A DNA stretch of 64,000 nt, taken from the NCBI RefSeq assembly GCF_036345995.1, contig NZ_CP107797.1, positions 186,001 to 250,000 on the forward strand, given 5' to 3'. The stretch's first letter is position 1. Each line of letters opens with the position of its first letter. Shown here one piece after another: positions 1 through 9,507 of this stretch. The position numbers were made by a program, and so were the translations under genes. The notes under the pieces were generated by a model that did no database searches, was not told where the DNA came from, and saw only the letters and a list, made by a program, of their open reading frames with translations. This DNA is from Streptomyces sp. NBC_00557 (GTDB lineage: Bacteria > Actinomycetota > Actinomycetes > Streptomycetales > Streptomycetaceae).

Positions 1-1178
1 TCATCGAACCCGCCGGTGATCCGGTGCTCCTGCCAGCACAGCGACTCCTCGGGTACCGCCAGGCGCAGGCCGGGCAGTCTGCAAAACAGCCGCTCGAACA
101 CCGCGGTCAGCTCGATCCGGGCCAGGGTGCGGCCGATGCAGTGCCGCACGCCGTGCCCGAACGCCAGATGGGACTTGGGCTTGTGCCGGCCCAGGTCGAA
201 CAGGTCGCTGTCGGGGAACGCCCGGCTGTCGATGTTGGCCGCGCCGATGGCCAGCATCACCGCGTCCCCGGTCCGGATCACCGTCTCGCCGACGGTGATG
301 TCGCTGTGCGCGTAGCGGGGAATGATCGCGTTGGATCCCTTCCCGCCCACGCCCAGACGCAGGATCTCCTCGACGGCGGCCGGCGCGAGGTCCGGATTCT
401 CCGCCAGCAGCGCACGCTGTGCCGGGTTGCGCAACAGCAGCAGCGTGCCCAGGTCGATACGCACGATGGTGGTCTCGTAGCCGAACAGCAGTACCGCGTT
501 GCCCAGCTGGGCGATCTCGGCGTCGGACAGCGCGCCGTCGTCCTCGGCGATCAGCTCCGACAGGATGTCGTCGCCCGGCTCGGTGCGCTTGCGCGCCACC
601 AGCTCCGTCATGTAGTCGACCACCTGCTGAAAGGTGTTCGCCGCATGCTGGTTGTCGCTCTGGTCGAAGGTGCCCCTCGCCCACTGCCCGAACCGCTCCC
701 GGTCGGCCAGCGGCACGCCGAGCAGATCACAGACCACCATGGTCGGCAGCGGAAACGACAGCGCACGGTGCAGGTCGACCGGCGGAGTGCCGGCCGCCAA
801 CTGGTCGAGCAGGTCGTCCACGTGATGCTCGATCCGGCCCTTCATCAGCCGCATGCGGCGCGTGGAGAACCGGGGCACGAGCAGCTGGCGCATCCGCGTG
901 TGCCTGACGGTCTCGGTGTCGTGGTCGTCCCCGGCCATCAGCGCGACCATGAAGGCCCTGGCCGCGCTCTTGGCCGATCCTTGCGGCCTGGGATCGCTGA
1001 GACCGAGCCGGCGGTCGGCGAGCAGTGCCCGCACCTCGTCGTAGCGGGTGATCAGCCAGGCGTCCTCACCGGTGGTCCGCACCCTGGTGATCGGCCCCTC
1101 CTGCTGCAGTGCACGCATCTGGGGCGCGATGCCGAGCACGTCCGGATTGTCGAAAGGTAACCGCGGAAGTTCCTTCAT
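1..1178 (-). CDS. pntM: Cytochrome P450, pentalenolactone synthase-like (3' end outside window)
   Basis: Cytochrome P450 of the CYP161C type, expected to convert pentalenolactone F to pentalenolactone. The frame is open from ATG 1178 (GAGGA about 10 nt upstream) through the window edge, giving 392 codons and missing only the last few residues. It shows the ExxR helix (EEILR) and the heme loop [11 protein letters not shown] with Cys at about residue 347. Met77, Met81 and Phe232 are all present by codon position; these three residues distinguish PntM/PenM from ordinary P450s. The GAPDH gene lies directly upstream on the same strand, as expected for a pentalenolactone locus. The identity is inferred from these signature residues and context, and the rest of the pathway would lie to the left, outside the window. 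Confidence 0.85.
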   Translation of the reverse strand, partial: MKELPRLPFDNPDVLGIAPQMRALQQEGPITRVRTTGEDAWLITRYDEVRALLADRRLGLSDPRPQGSAKSAARAFMVALMAGDDHDTETVRHTRMRQLLVPRFSTRRMRLMKGRIEHHVDDLLDQLAAGTPPVDLHRALSFPLPTMVVCDLLGVPLADRERFGQWARGTFDQSDNQHAANTFQQVVDYMTELVARKRTEPGDDILSELIAEDDGALSDAEIAQLGNAVLLFGYETTIVRIDLGTLLLLRNPAQRALLAENPDLAPAAVEEILRLGVGGKGSNAIIPRYAHSDITVGETVIRTGDAVMLAIGAANIDSRAFPDSDLFDLGRHKPKSHLAFGHGVRHCIGRTLARIELTAVFERLFCRLPGLRLAVPEESLCWQEHRITGGFD

Positions 1179-1287
1179 TGAGCCTGTCCTCGCAGCGTCG
1201 TGCAGGGGATTCGTCGGGCATCCGGGCACGCCGACGGCATCGCTGGCGTCGGGCGCTGCGCGCCGGTTCACGGGCGCGCCGAAGCGG

Positions 1288-1307
1288 CGGCCGCCTTTCG
1301 GCGGCCG
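1288..1307. terminator. Weak GC hairpin between the GAPDH and P450 genes
   Basis: An 8-bp stem (CGGCCGCC/GGCGGCCG) with a TTTC loop in the 175-bp gap. It may be an mRNA processing or attenuation hairpin. There is no T-run, so terminator function is uncertain. Confidence 0.3.
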
Positions 1308-1353
1308 ACCGGTGCTGACGTGCGGGTGGTGCAGACGCCGGGCCGGCGAGGAA

Positions 1354-2370
<1,017 letters not shown>

Positions 2371-2467
2371 TCACCTAGCGCTCTACAAGTCCACTGACGC
2401 GCCGTTGCGCCGAGGTGCCATGCACACCGTGCGCCTGGACGAGGCGCCGGCACGCGATCGATCAGGA

Positions 2468-2479
2468 GCTTATATAAGC
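2468..2479. promoter_or_regulatory. Palindromic operator candidate in the gap1/pntR divergent region
   Basis: A perfect 12-bp palindrome, GCTTATATAAGC, lies 18 bp upstream of the regulator start and is strikingly AT-rich for this DNA. MarR/SlyA regulators bind short AT-rich palindromes overlapping their divergent promoters, so this is the likely binding site of the adjacent MarR protein. Confidence 0.5.
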
Positions 2480-2497
2480 CTGCGATACATTTCCAGG

Positions 2498-2959
2498 GTG
2501 ACATCTACTCAGCGTGCCGACGGCACAACCGACTTGAACGTCGCCGACCTCACCAGAGCGATCGAGAACTTCAACCGCTACTACATCCGGCTTCCCGCAG
2601 TGCAGAAGCTGTCGTTCACCACACTGTCCGTGCTGGACACGCTGGCCACCAGCGGTCCGAAACGGCTGACCGAACTCGCCAGGACCGAGCAGATCAGCCA
2701 GCCGGGGCTCACCCAGCTGGTCACCCGGCTCGAACGCGACGGCCTCGTCGAACGCCGACCCGACCCGGCCGACGGCCGCGCCGTCCTCGTCCACATCACC
2801 GACAGTGGCCGAAAGATCGGCCAGTCCCGGCACGAGGACCGGGGCCGTCACCTGACCCCGCTGATCGCCCAGCTGACCCCCGCGGAACGCCAGGCCATCG
2901 CCGCGGCCCTGCCGGCCCTGACCCGCCTGGCGCAGCTCGGCACCGAAGCCGGACACTAG
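2498..2959 (+). CDS. pntR: MarR/SlyA-family transcriptional regulator, PntR/PenR-like
   Basis: A 153-residue MarR protein whose winged helix contains the segments LTELARTEQISQPGLTQLVTRLE and DGLVERRPDPADGRAVLVHIT. It is divergent from the GAPDH gene with a 139-bp shared promoter region, the arrangement known for the pentalenolactone regulators PenR/PntR, which are MarR/SlyA activators responding to the end product. GTG 2498 is chosen because it gives the usual family length; an ATG at 2420 in the same frame would add an unlikely extension and place the operator inside the gene. There is no clear ribosome-binding site before GTG 2498, so translation may be leaderless or weak. Confidence 0.75.
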   Translation: MTSTQRADGTTDLNVADLTRAIENFNRYYIRLPAVQKLSFTTLSVLDTLATSGPKRLTELARTEQISQPGLTQLVTRLERDGLVERRPDPADGRAVLVHITDSGRKIGQSRHEDRGRHLTPLIAQLTPAERQAIAAALPALTRLAQLGTEAGH

Positions 2960-2995
2960 GACCATCCCTGCCTCGAACCTGTAAGCGAGTGGCGC

Positions 2996-3092
2996 GGAGA
3001 GGGCAGGATTCGAACCTGCGTGGACCCTCGAAGGAGTCCGACTTCCGGGCGTGTGCCCTTGGTCCCCGATCAGCCGCTCCGGGCACCTCTCC
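2996..3092 (-). tRNA. tRNA-like sequence (type II, Ser-like ends), probably a remnant
   Basis: Read on the minus strand, a perfect 7-bp acceptor stem (GGAGAGG/CCTCTCC), a D-arm-like CCCG/CGGG, a variable-arm-like hairpin and a perfect T arm (GCAGG TTCGAAT CCTGC) occur in the right order over 97 nt. No 5-bp stem with a 7-nt anticodon loop can be drawn: only a GGGC-ACAC-GCCC mini-hairpin occupies that place. I therefore read it as a tRNA-derived remnant or an integration-site relic. It may be real but diverged; tRNAscan-SE or ARAGORN would decide. Confidence 0.4.
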
Positions 3093-3360
3093 CTGCTCCC
3101 GGCCCCGCGGCCTTCCCGCGGCGCCGTTCACGTGTTCCACGATGCCAGGGCGGGCTGACGTCCCTCTGACACGCCGCTGACCGGTCGTACCGTCCGACCC
3201 GCGAGCACCGGGATCGGGATCCCAGGCGCGGCACGTGCACAGGGCGGGCGCCGTGATCGTCGTCAGCCTCCGCGGGCCTGGGCGGCAGACTGCTCCGAAC
3301 GGTGGATATCATGAATGTCCGGCATTGCGATCATTAAATCGCCATGTACCACTTTGTGGC

Positions 3361-3789
3361 ATGATGAGACATGCGATGCGGTCCTTCTGCGCCGCCACCC
3401 TCCTGGCCGCTCCCCTCGCTCTGATCGCCACGCCCGCACAGGCCTTGACGTCATGTACGGTCAACGGCCGCCCCGTGTCCGGCACGGCCATCAGCGGTAC
3501 CGCCGGCTCCGACAGCATCGTCTGCGGCGCCCTTGCCGTGGGCGACACCGTCAACGGCCTGGGCGGGAGCGACTACATCGTCATCAACGGCTTCGTGGCC
3601 GGCACCGTCGACGGCGGCACCGGCGGCGACTTCATCACAGCCAACGCCGGTACCACGGCGACCGGCAGGATCCTCGGCGGCGCCGACAGCGACTTCATCT
3701 CCGTCGGCCCGAACGCCGGCACCGTCGACGGCGGACCCGCGCCGGACTTCTGCCGAGTCGCCTCCGGCAACCCTCCCGTCAACTGCTGA
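3361..3789 (+). CDS. Small secreted protein with glycine-aspartate (RTX-like) repeats
   Basis: A 142-residue protein with a clear Sec signal peptide (MRSFCAATLLAAPLALIATPAQA). The mature part has imperfect repeats such as GLGGSDYIVI, GGTGGDFITA and GGADSDFISV, which resemble calcium-binding hemolysin-type repeats. Four cysteines frame the mature chain, near its start and at its C-terminus, and may form disulfides. It stands alone, just after the tRNA-like remnant. The start is one of the tandem ATGs at 3361/3364. Function unknown beyond an exported, possibly calcium-binding protein. Confidence 0.7.
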   Translation: MMRHAMRSFCAATLLAAPLALIATPAQALTSCTVNGRPVSGTAISGTAGSDSIVCGALAVGDTVNGLGGSDYIVINGFVAGTVDGGTGGDFITANAGTTATGRILGGADSDFISVGPNAGTVDGGPAPDFCRVASGNPPVNC

Positions 3790-4259
3790 CCCGCTACCAG
3801 TCACGGCACCCACCCGCGACGCAGGCCGGAGGGGCTGGGCAGTCGCAGCGCGTCGTCCGGCGCGGGCATGGTCCTCGGCACGCTGCTGTGATGTGTTCCT
3901 GGCCGCCGCCGGGTCGGCCCCCAGTACCCTCACGGCCTGCGTGACCTGCTTCGTCAGCGGCGTCGCGGCAGGACGACATTGTTCGCTCTGGAACCCGTGC
4001 CCATGGCCGCGGCGGGCGGCCTGTCCGCACGCGTCAACGCCTCCGCGTTCCCGACGGCCGGGGGCCTGGCGGCGACCGCCGCCGTTGCCCTCACGGGGCA
4101 GTGACCGTCGCAGCGATCCGGCTCTGGCTCCGGGGGTTGTTCCATTATCCCGGTACGGGAAGGCGTCTGTCACCGTTCTCCGGAATGATCTTTATGCCCA
4201 ATTTCCACCTCTAGGCTTGCGGGCGGACACAGAGCACGGATGCGACCCGGGAGTCGAGG
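3790..4259. other. 470-bp intergenic region, no gene seen
   Basis: Several frames stay open because of the GC content, but none shows a ribosome-binding site, codon bias or recognisable domain. The AT-richer end (about 4175-4225) probably holds the promoter of the gene at 4260. Confidence 0.5.
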
Positions 4260-4766
4260 GTGACGAACGACGTTGCCGCGCTGGCGGTGGAACTCACGGA
4301 CATGGCTGCGGCCGACCACCAGTCCGCAGCCCGCGCGAACAGCGATGACCCCGCCGAGCAGCTGGCGTGGCGGCGGCTGACCGCCCGGCACGGTGACCGG
4401 CTCGGCGAGATCATGGACGAGTACGGCTGGCCTACGGCGGAGCTGGTCGGCGAGGAGGCCGCACGCGCGGCATGGCTGATCGCCCAGCACGCCGACCGGC
4501 AGCTCGACGTTCAGCGTCGTGCCCTCCAGTTGATGCAGCAGGCGGTGTCGGCAGGCCTGGCCAGCCCGCGCGAGCTGGCGTTTCTGCGCGACCGCACGCT
4601 GGTCAACGAAGGCCGTAAGCAGGTTTACGGCACTCAGATCGCCGGCGTGAAGGACGGGGCGCCGGTTCCGTGGCCCTGTGAAGACCCCGAGCGCGTGGAC
4701 GAACTCCGCGCGGAAGTCGGCATCGAGCCTTTCGAGGAGTACGTCGCCAGGTTTGCCATGGCCTGA
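4260..4766 (+). CDS. DUF6624-like protein
   Basis: A 168-residue soluble protein that begins at GTG 4260 and reads TNDVAALAVELTDMAAADHQ. The central part (EIMDEYGWPTAELVGEEAARAAWLIAQHAD and a following DVQRRALQLMQQAV segment) matches the pattern of the DUF6624 family, which has an unknown function and often sits near signalling or toxin-immunity genes. There is no signal peptide or membrane helix. It is followed by a dispersed repeat (4775-4930). The family call is from memory of the motif. Confidence 0.65.
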   Translation: MTNDVAALAVELTDMAAADHQSAARANSDDPAEQLAWRRLTARHGDRLGEIMDEYGWPTAELVGEEAARAAWLIAQHADRQLDVQRRALQLMQQAVSAGLASPRELAFLRDRTLVNEGRKQVYGTQIAGVKDGAPVPWPCEDPERVDELRAEVGIEPFEEYVARFAMA

Positions 4767-4774
4767 CGCCCCGC

Positions 4775-4930
4775 CAATGAGGAACGATCCACAGGCCGCC
4801 CAGTCAAACCGAGGAAGTCGAGACTGGTGCTGGGGGAGTCGGCCGGTGCGGAGACGGTCATCCAGGTTCGGTCCAGAGTCGCTTGAGTCGCTTCGGTCGC
4901 TTGTCAGCCCCTGACCGAAGCTGCGACCGC
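4775..4930. repeat. Dispersed repeat R, copy C (internally deleted)
   Basis: The left end (CAATGAGGAACGATCCAC and following bases) matches the left end of copies at 58521 and 63717. The right part (ACGGTCATCCAGGTTCGG..CAGAGTCGCTT) matches the right part of the 58521 copy (around 58846-58880). The about 200 bp that separate these ends in the 58-kb copy are missing here. It has no gene of its own and looks like a decayed IS or miniature element. Confidence 0.6.
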
Positions 4931-5003
4931 CCCTGGCGAACGCGGGGTCGGGGCGCGCGGTGCGTGGGGGCAGGGAATTGGCCGGGGGAAGGACGGTTTG
5001 CGG

Positions 5004-5039
5004 GCCGCCCGCTGTCAGGAATCCCTGACAGCGGGCGGC
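5004..5039. terminator. Strong hairpin terminator
   Basis: A perfect 16-bp stem (GCCGCCCGCTGTCAGG and its complement) with a 4-nt AATC loop, 25 bp beyond the stop codon of the minus-strand gene at 5064-5369. Confidence 0.75.
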
Positions 5040-5063
5040 GCGGATCTCGTCCAGGTGAGGAGG

Positions 5064-5369
5064 TCAGTAGCAGTCCCAGTAGAAGACACGGTGGTGGTGG
5101 CGGCCGTAACCGAACCGGAACCAGCCGTAGTAGCGGTCGTCGCGGCAGTGGTCGCGGTGACGCCAGCGGTCGTAGCGGTCCTCGTCGCAGTACCGCCGCC
5201 AGTCACCGGCGTGACGGTACCCGTAGGCGGGGTGGTCGCCCCAGTGGGACGAGGGCGTCACCGATGTCACGGAGTCCGCCGGGGCGGCGGCCGCCTCCGT
5301 CGAGAGAGGCGCCATGACAGCGCCGACCGCGAGAAGCGTGCCTGCTGCTGCCTTAGCAAAGGTCTTCAC
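5064..5369 (-). CDS. Small secreted Tyr/Arg/His-rich protein
   Basis: A 101-residue protein with a Sec signal peptide (KTFAKAAAGTLLAVGAVMAPLSTEAAAAP) followed by a basic and aromatic mature part rich in Asp, Arg, His, Tyr and Trp (for example DRYDRWRHRDHCRDDRYYGW). It has two to three cysteines and ends in FYWDCY. The GTG start at 5369 has a near-perfect ribosome-binding site (AAAGGAGATCAG). Such small exported proteins are common in Streptomyces and have no assigned role; metal or surface binding is possible from composition alone. Confidence 0.75.
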   Translation of the reverse strand: MKTFAKAAAGTLLAVGAVMAPLSTEAAAAPADSVTSVTPSSHWGDHPAYGYRHAGDWRRYCDEDRYDRWRHRDHCRDDRYYGWFRFGYGRHHHRVFYWDCY

Positions 5370-5930
5370 CTGATCTCCTTTCAGACATTCAGGGCCGGTC
5401 TCGCCCTGGTACTGAATCTGACGCTACATCAATAACCCGGAAATCTTTTGCGGGCCGAGTTCTCGTCGATTGGGTCGGTGGTCCAGGAGAGATATCGAAA
5501 CGGCAGCTCAGCGGCAATGCGGCGCCGCTTGAGGGGAAAGCGTGCCATGCCTGGGAAGGGCGTCCAACCAGGTGAACTTGCCTACCCCGCAATCCCGTTC
5601 GCGAGTGTGCGACCGATGGAGTCCGACGGTGTGAATGCGGCGCAGGAAATGCCCGGTGTTTCTCGGAGCCGCTCCTGAGGAAATGCGTGGTGCTGCGAGG
5701 GCGGAGCCGATGATGCGGGTTTCGGTGCTGCCCTCGCTTTTGTGGAGTTCATTTCTCGCTGAGAGATGCCTGCCGGCCGTCCGCGGGGAAAGGCCGTCCC
5801 GGGCCTTGCGTGTCGTGCTGCACGGGCGAGGTGGCGCAGGTGGGGGTCAGGGGCACGGAATGGAACAGGCGGGCGCTTCTGGACGATTGTCCGAAATAGA
5901 CGGTTTGCCCTGACCGTCTCCTTCGGCTAC
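5370..5930. other. 560-bp intergenic region, no gene seen
   Basis: It contains the promoter side of the secreted-protein gene (AT-rich around 5370-5460). No convincing coding frame is seen on either strand. It leads into the tandem operator of the first 70-residue peptide gene. Confidence 0.5.
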
Positions 5931-5931
5931 C

Positions 5932-5970
5932 GTCCAAGCTCTCTGGACGAACTGTCCAGAGTCTCCGGAC
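5932..5970 (+). promoter_or_regulatory. Tandem 17-bp inverted repeats, operator O1 of peptide gene A1
   Basis: Two GTCC-N9-GGAC repeats at 5932-5948 and 5954-5970, starting exactly 22 bp apart (two helical turns). The same pair with the same 22-bp period lies upstream of the paralogous peptide gene at 13326-13364. A TCCTTCGG block precedes both pairs. The cognate regulator is not identified. Confidence 0.7.
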
Positions 5971-6126
5971 AGCGGGGTTGGCGCTTGCCTGCGCGTTCCC
6001 CATGGCCGGGTGGCGCCGACCGGGAACGGAGCGCAGCCGACGGCAGCAGTTGGTCCGTCCGCCGCCGGGCCCAGCTTCTGTCTCGCGTACATCGCGTACA
6101 CCCCTTCCTTCACGAAAGGCTTTCCG

Positions 6127-6339
6127 ATGAACAACGACTGGCTCGAGGCCGAGACCGCCGAACTGCTGCCCAGCCGCGAGGCCCTGGGCAGGTTCTCGTT
6201 CAGCTTCTTCAAGACGACGACCGTCTCGAAGAAGATCGCGCATGTCGACGCGCACAACGAGTCGATGGCGGTGAACCAGGACTCGCCGTTGGCGGTCGCC
6301 CAGTCCGCGGCCTCCCAGTCCATCAGCGTCCGTCAGTAG
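6127..6339 (+). CDS. 70-residue peptide A1, candidate RiPP precursor or secreted peptide
   Basis: The gene encodes a 70-residue peptide with GAAAGG 9 nt before ATG 6127. It is the paralogue of the peptide at 13630-13841: 53 of 70 positions are identical by my count. Shared blocks include AETAELLP.REALG.FSF, KK.AHVDAHNES and a C-terminus of QSISV.Q. It has no signal peptide and no cysteine, and the C-terminal half is rich in Ser, Ala, Gln and Val. This layout (charged N-terminal half, low-complexity C-terminal half) is like a leader-core precursor. No maturation enzyme is adjacent here; the RRE-M50 protease beside its paralogue may serve both. Function inferred only. Confidence 0.7.
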   Translation: MNNDWLEAETAELLPSREALGRFSFSFFKTTTVSKKIAHVDAHNESMAVNQDSPLAVAQSAASQSISVRQ

Positions 6340-6351
6340 TACGGCCCCTGA

Positions 6352-6383
6352 CGCGGGGGCAGGCTCCCGGGCCTGCCCCCGCG
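6352..6383 (+). terminator. Hairpin terminator after peptide A1
   Basis: A perfect 13-bp stem (CGCGGGGGCAGGC/GCCTGCCCCCGCG) with a 6-nt loop, 12 bp after the stop codon. It makes the A1 gene a single-gene unit. Confidence 0.7.
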
Positions 6384-6568
6384 GCGCCGCAGGGACCGGG
6401 GCTCGCGCGGTGTGCCGGGCGATGGACACGGCCGGCGGCTGTGTCCGTGCAGGTACCGGCGGTCCCCGACCCGGTGCCGTCCACCGGCGGACGCCGGGCA
6501 GTGAACCGGCGTTCTGCGCAGGTCCTTTCCCCCGTCCTTCGGCAGCGGCACGAACGAGTGGCATCCCC

Positions 6569-6826
6569 GTGAGCAGTTCTCACCCCGCAGCACTGCGCGC
6601 CCGCGCAGAGCAACTGGTCTCCGAAGGGCGCCCGGCCAAGGAAGTGGCACGGCAACTGGGCGTCTCCCCGCAGACCGTCTATCGCTGGCGGCGCCTGCGT
6701 GCCTCCGGATCGGACCTGGCACAGGCCCGCGCCCGCATCGACGAACTGGAGCAGGAAGTCCTCCTGTGCCGCGAACTCGTCGCCACCATGCGGCAGATGA
6801 TGCCCCCAAAAGACGTTACGAGGTGA
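6569..6826 (+). CDS. IS3-family OrfA-like protein
   Basis: An 85-residue helix-turn-helix protein from GTG 6569. It has the OrfA pattern ARAEQLVSEGRPAKEVARQLGVSPQTVYRWRRL followed by a leucine-zipper-like helix (ARIDELEQEVLLCRELVATMRQMM). Its last codons run over CCCCCAAAAG, where a -1 slip would join it to the OrfB frame, as in IS3 elements. No terminal inverted repeats could be identified. It lies directly downstream of peptide gene A1. Confidence 0.7.
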   Translation: MSSSHPAALRARAEQLVSEGRPAKEVARQLGVSPQTVYRWRRLRASGSDLAQARARIDELEQEVLLCRELVATMRQMMPPKDVTR

Positions 6827-6834
6827 TCCACCGC

Positions 6835-7641
6835 ATGGCACCGCACGGATTCCCGGTGCGCAGGACCGCCGCACTCCTCGACGTCTCGGAGTCCGGATAC
6901 TACGCCTGGCGCGCACGAGGCCCCTCGCCACGAGCACTGCGCCGCGCCTGGCTGACCCGCCTGATCCTCGACATCCACCAGGAGTCCGGCTCCACCTACG
7001 GATACCGCCGGGTGACGCAGGAACTCGTCCACCGCTACGGCATCGACGTCAGCCACACCACCGTGGAGCTCATCATGAAGGGCACCGGGATCCGCGGCCG
7101 AGCGGGACGGGCGCACGGACAGGCGCCGCGGGAAGGCGCCCGCACGCCCGGCCGGCGCTGGACTGTCGACGTCCTCCCCTTCATCACACGCCGGGGCCCC
7201 CTGTACACGGCCGTCGTCCTCGACACGGCATCCCGCTGCCTGATCGGCTGGAGCACCGCCGTGACAGCGCACCGCGCCCTCGTCCACCACGCCCTCATGG
7301 CCGCCATGACCCGCGCCGCGCGTGCCGAACCGGCCGGCGGGACCGCGTACGAGAGCCTGCCGGCCTGGTCCTTCACCGAGCGGGCCGGCTCGCTCGGCTG
7401 CGCGCCCGTCCGCGCGACAGTGGGGGACCGGTGCGACCACACGGTCGCCGGAGCCTTCTGGGAGACCATTCACCGCGAACTGCACGGGCCGTCTCCCTGG
7501 CCGGACCCGCACTCCCTCGAGGACCGGATCAGGGAGACCTTCGAGCGCTTCCCCTTCAGGCCCGAGCCGCCGGACCAGCCGGCCGACCCACACCAAGGCG
7601 GATCACTTGGAAACGACACCACCTCTGCACGCCACCGGTGA
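6835..7641 (+). CDS. IS3-family OrfB-like integrase, catalytic residues lost
   Basis: It reads on from OrfA in the -1 frame (the frame is open from before 6800; ATG 6835 is the first internal start). The N-terminal segment VIHRMAPHGFPVRRTAALLDVSESGYYAW and the HTH_21-like STYGYRRVTQELVHRYGIDVSHTT are typical of IS3 OrfB. The first catalytic Asp is kept (WTVDVLPFI). The usual HSDxGSQYxS second Asp is absent (the aligned stretch reads PAGGTAYES), and the third catalytic residue, normally AESFF, is Gly (AGAFWETIHREL). The reading frame is nevertheless intact for about 270 codons. It is either an early-stage relic or a protein kept for DNA binding only. Confidence 0.7.
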   Translation: MAPHGFPVRRTAALLDVSESGYYAWRARGPSPRALRRAWLTRLILDIHQESGSTYGYRRVTQELVHRYGIDVSHTTVELIMKGTGIRGRAGRAHGQAPREGARTPGRRWTVDVLPFITRRGPLYTAVVLDTASRCLIGWSTAVTAHRALVHHALMAAMTRAARAEPAGGTAYESLPAWSFTERAGSLGCAPVRATVGDRCDHTVAGAFWETIHRELHGPSPWPDPHSLEDRIRETFERFPFRPEPPDQPADPHQGGSLGNDTTSARHR

Positions 7642-7888
7642 CCGCGGACCCGACATCCACGCGGGACAGGACACCTCCACCGCCCACGCCCACCGACTGC
7701 GCCTGTACGGAGCCCTGGACAGGGTGTGTGTTCCGCTGGCTGCCGCTGACGTGCAGGCCGTCTTCCGACTGGCCGAACTCGACTGCGTCACCGTGCACGC
7801 CGTCATCGACTGGATCACCACGGCGCGGACGCTTCCACCGCTTGCGCACCCGACGCCTGCGCACCCGAAGGGGCGGTCCCGGGCGTGA
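7607..7888 (+). CDS. Hypothetical small protein
   Basis: A 93-residue frame from TTG 7607, with AAGGCGG just upstream, overlapping the end of the transposase-like gene by 35 nt. The middle part (LYGALDRVCVPLAAADVQAVFRLAELDCVTVHAVIDWI) has a helical, protein-like composition. The flanks are Pro- and Thr-rich. No family is recognised and it could be non-coding. Confidence 0.35.
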   Translation: METTPPLHATGDRGPDIHAGQDTSTAHAHRLRLYGALDRVCVPLAAADVQAVFRLAELDCVTVHAVIDWITTARTLPPLAHPTPAHPKGRSRA

Positions 7889-7906
7889 CCGGAACGCCGG
7901 CCCTGT

Positions 7907-8278
7907 CTACTGGGTTTCGTTCGCCTGCAGCAGCGACTCGACGAGGGCGGCCACATGCCGGCGGTCCGTCGGGCTCAGCTTGTGCACGCTCGCGATGAGG
8001 ATCGCCACCTCGGGATCCGCTGCCTCGGGTGCGTCCTCGAGGTACAGGTTGACGCCCGCGGCCTCGGCGGCGGCCCGCTGTACCGGCGCCACCGGGATGC
8101 CCAGTCCCTTGGCCAAGCCCTCCAGAGTGGTCTGCTGGGGCATCTGCGCCAGCCGCGCCGACGTCGCGAGATGGTGGACCGTCGAACGGGAGATGCCACC
8201 GCGGCGCGCAACATCGCTGTAGGACCAGCCGTTCTGGTCCAGCTTGAGCTTGATCATTTCCTGCAGTGTGTTGGGCAC
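7907..8278 (-). CDS. XRE-family helix-turn-helix regulator
   Basis: A 123-residue protein from GTG 8278 (AGGAAG upstream). A cI/Xre HTH lies near residues 5-65 (QEMIKLKLDQNGWSYSDVARRGG, then ISRSTVHHLATSA, then LEGLAKGLGIPVAPVQRA). The C-terminal part (EVAILIASVHKLSPTDRRHVAALVESLL) is helical. The frame is open upstream to 8365, but only the GTG has a ribosome-binding site. It is convergent with the transposase region. Target unknown; it is one candidate for binding the tandem operators near the peptide genes. Confidence 0.75.
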   Translation of the reverse strand: MPNTLQEMIKLKLDQNGWSYSDVARRGGISRSTVHHLATSARLAQMPQQTTLEGLAKGLGIPVAPVQRAAAEAAGVNLYLEDAPEAADPEVAILIASVHKLSPTDRRHVAALVESLLQANETQ

Positions 8279-9507
8279 GCCGGTTCTTCCTGTGGAGAGG
8301 GAGTGACCGCCTGTCAATGAGTCTAACGGCCCTGCCGCCGGGGCGTTCTGCACCTTCTTTCCCACCGGGACCCTGCGCTACGCTGCCCTCCGACTGCGCG
8401 CCGTGGCCGACACCAGCGGGCCGGCTCAGCCGGCAACGTGCACAGAGAGCGCATGCGCTGTGGCGAGTCCTGGGCCGCGCCTCCGCCCGGGCCACGTCCT
8501 CCGGCACACCCCCGGCGGGCACCCCCGCCTGTGTGCCGACCACCTCGCCCACGGTGGGCTCCGCGCACGGCTGCGCAGCCGCGTCCGCTTGTCGGTGCCC
8601 GAGTGGCGGCTCGAGTTCAGGCCCGGGCACGGCCCGGTGAGCAGGTCCCCGGCCGCACGTGAACGGCCGAGCGGTGCGGCGCCACCACGCACGCGGTCAC
8701 AGGGGCCGGGGCCGGGAGTGGGGGAGATGTTCCGCCGCCGTCCGGCCGAGGCCGGTGGGTCGGGGGCCGGCGTGCAGGCGGAGCTGTCCCGGCCGCGAGT
8801 CGCCGGGGCGGGGACGAGCGTGGCGGCGCGGGCCTCGGAAGCCGGCGCCGGGCGGCCGGTCCCGATGCTTCCGTGGTCTTCCGCCGACGGGTTCGACGTG
8901 ACCGGTGACCTGGTCGCAGAGCGCGGCGGGCCGCTGGGCGCGGGCGGCTCGGCCGACCGGATACGGCACGCCCGCCGGGGTCGGTGCGCAGGCGGCCCGA
9001 AGGCTGGTCCGCGGCCGGGTGCGGGAGCGCGACGCGCCACGGCATCGCAGCCGGCCGGGGAAGTCACCGACGACGCCAGGCACTACAGGGCTTCACCCGG
9101 GCTCTGCCGCGCAGATGACCCGGCTGTCGACGGCGCGGCCGGGCGCGGGCGTGGAACGTCAGGCGCTTCGGCCCGCCGCGGGCGAGGCGGTGGTGCCGGT
9201 CGGCGAGGACCCTGGGCGAGCGGCGCACCGCCCGGCGGCGGGGCCGGGCACTCGCCTTCGGCGACGGGCCGACGTAAGCCTCGCGCATGCGGGCCGAGCC
9301 GGCGCCGTCGAGGTTCTACCCGGCCGGAACCGGCAGGCGCCCCGGCCTTGCGGCGGCGGGCCCGGTGCGCCCGGATCGCGCCCGAGGGCCGCCCTCCCGG
9401 CAGCCGGGGTGGATCCTTGCGGCCTGGGGCGGCCCTCGCCTGCCGGACGGCGCTCCGGCGCGCGGATCCGGGGCGCAGAGGACGACGGCCGGTGTTGTGA
9501 CGCGTGC
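8279..9507. other. 1.2-kb region without a convincing gene
   Basis: Extremely GC-rich DNA in which several frames stay open on both strands. None has a good start, a conserved motif or Streptomyces-like codon bias that I can see. It may be decayed coding sequence. The minus-strand operon ending at 9508 borders it. Confidence 0.5.

Noticed and set aside
24..1160. A plus-strand open frame over the left edge.
   Set aside because: It is antisense to the P450, whose minus-strand frame carries the heme-binding loop and ExxR helix.
8403..9500. Long open frames on both strands between the XRE gene and the sigma operon.
   Set aside because: No ribosome-binding site, no motif and composition typical of shadow frames; reported as a gene-free region instead.
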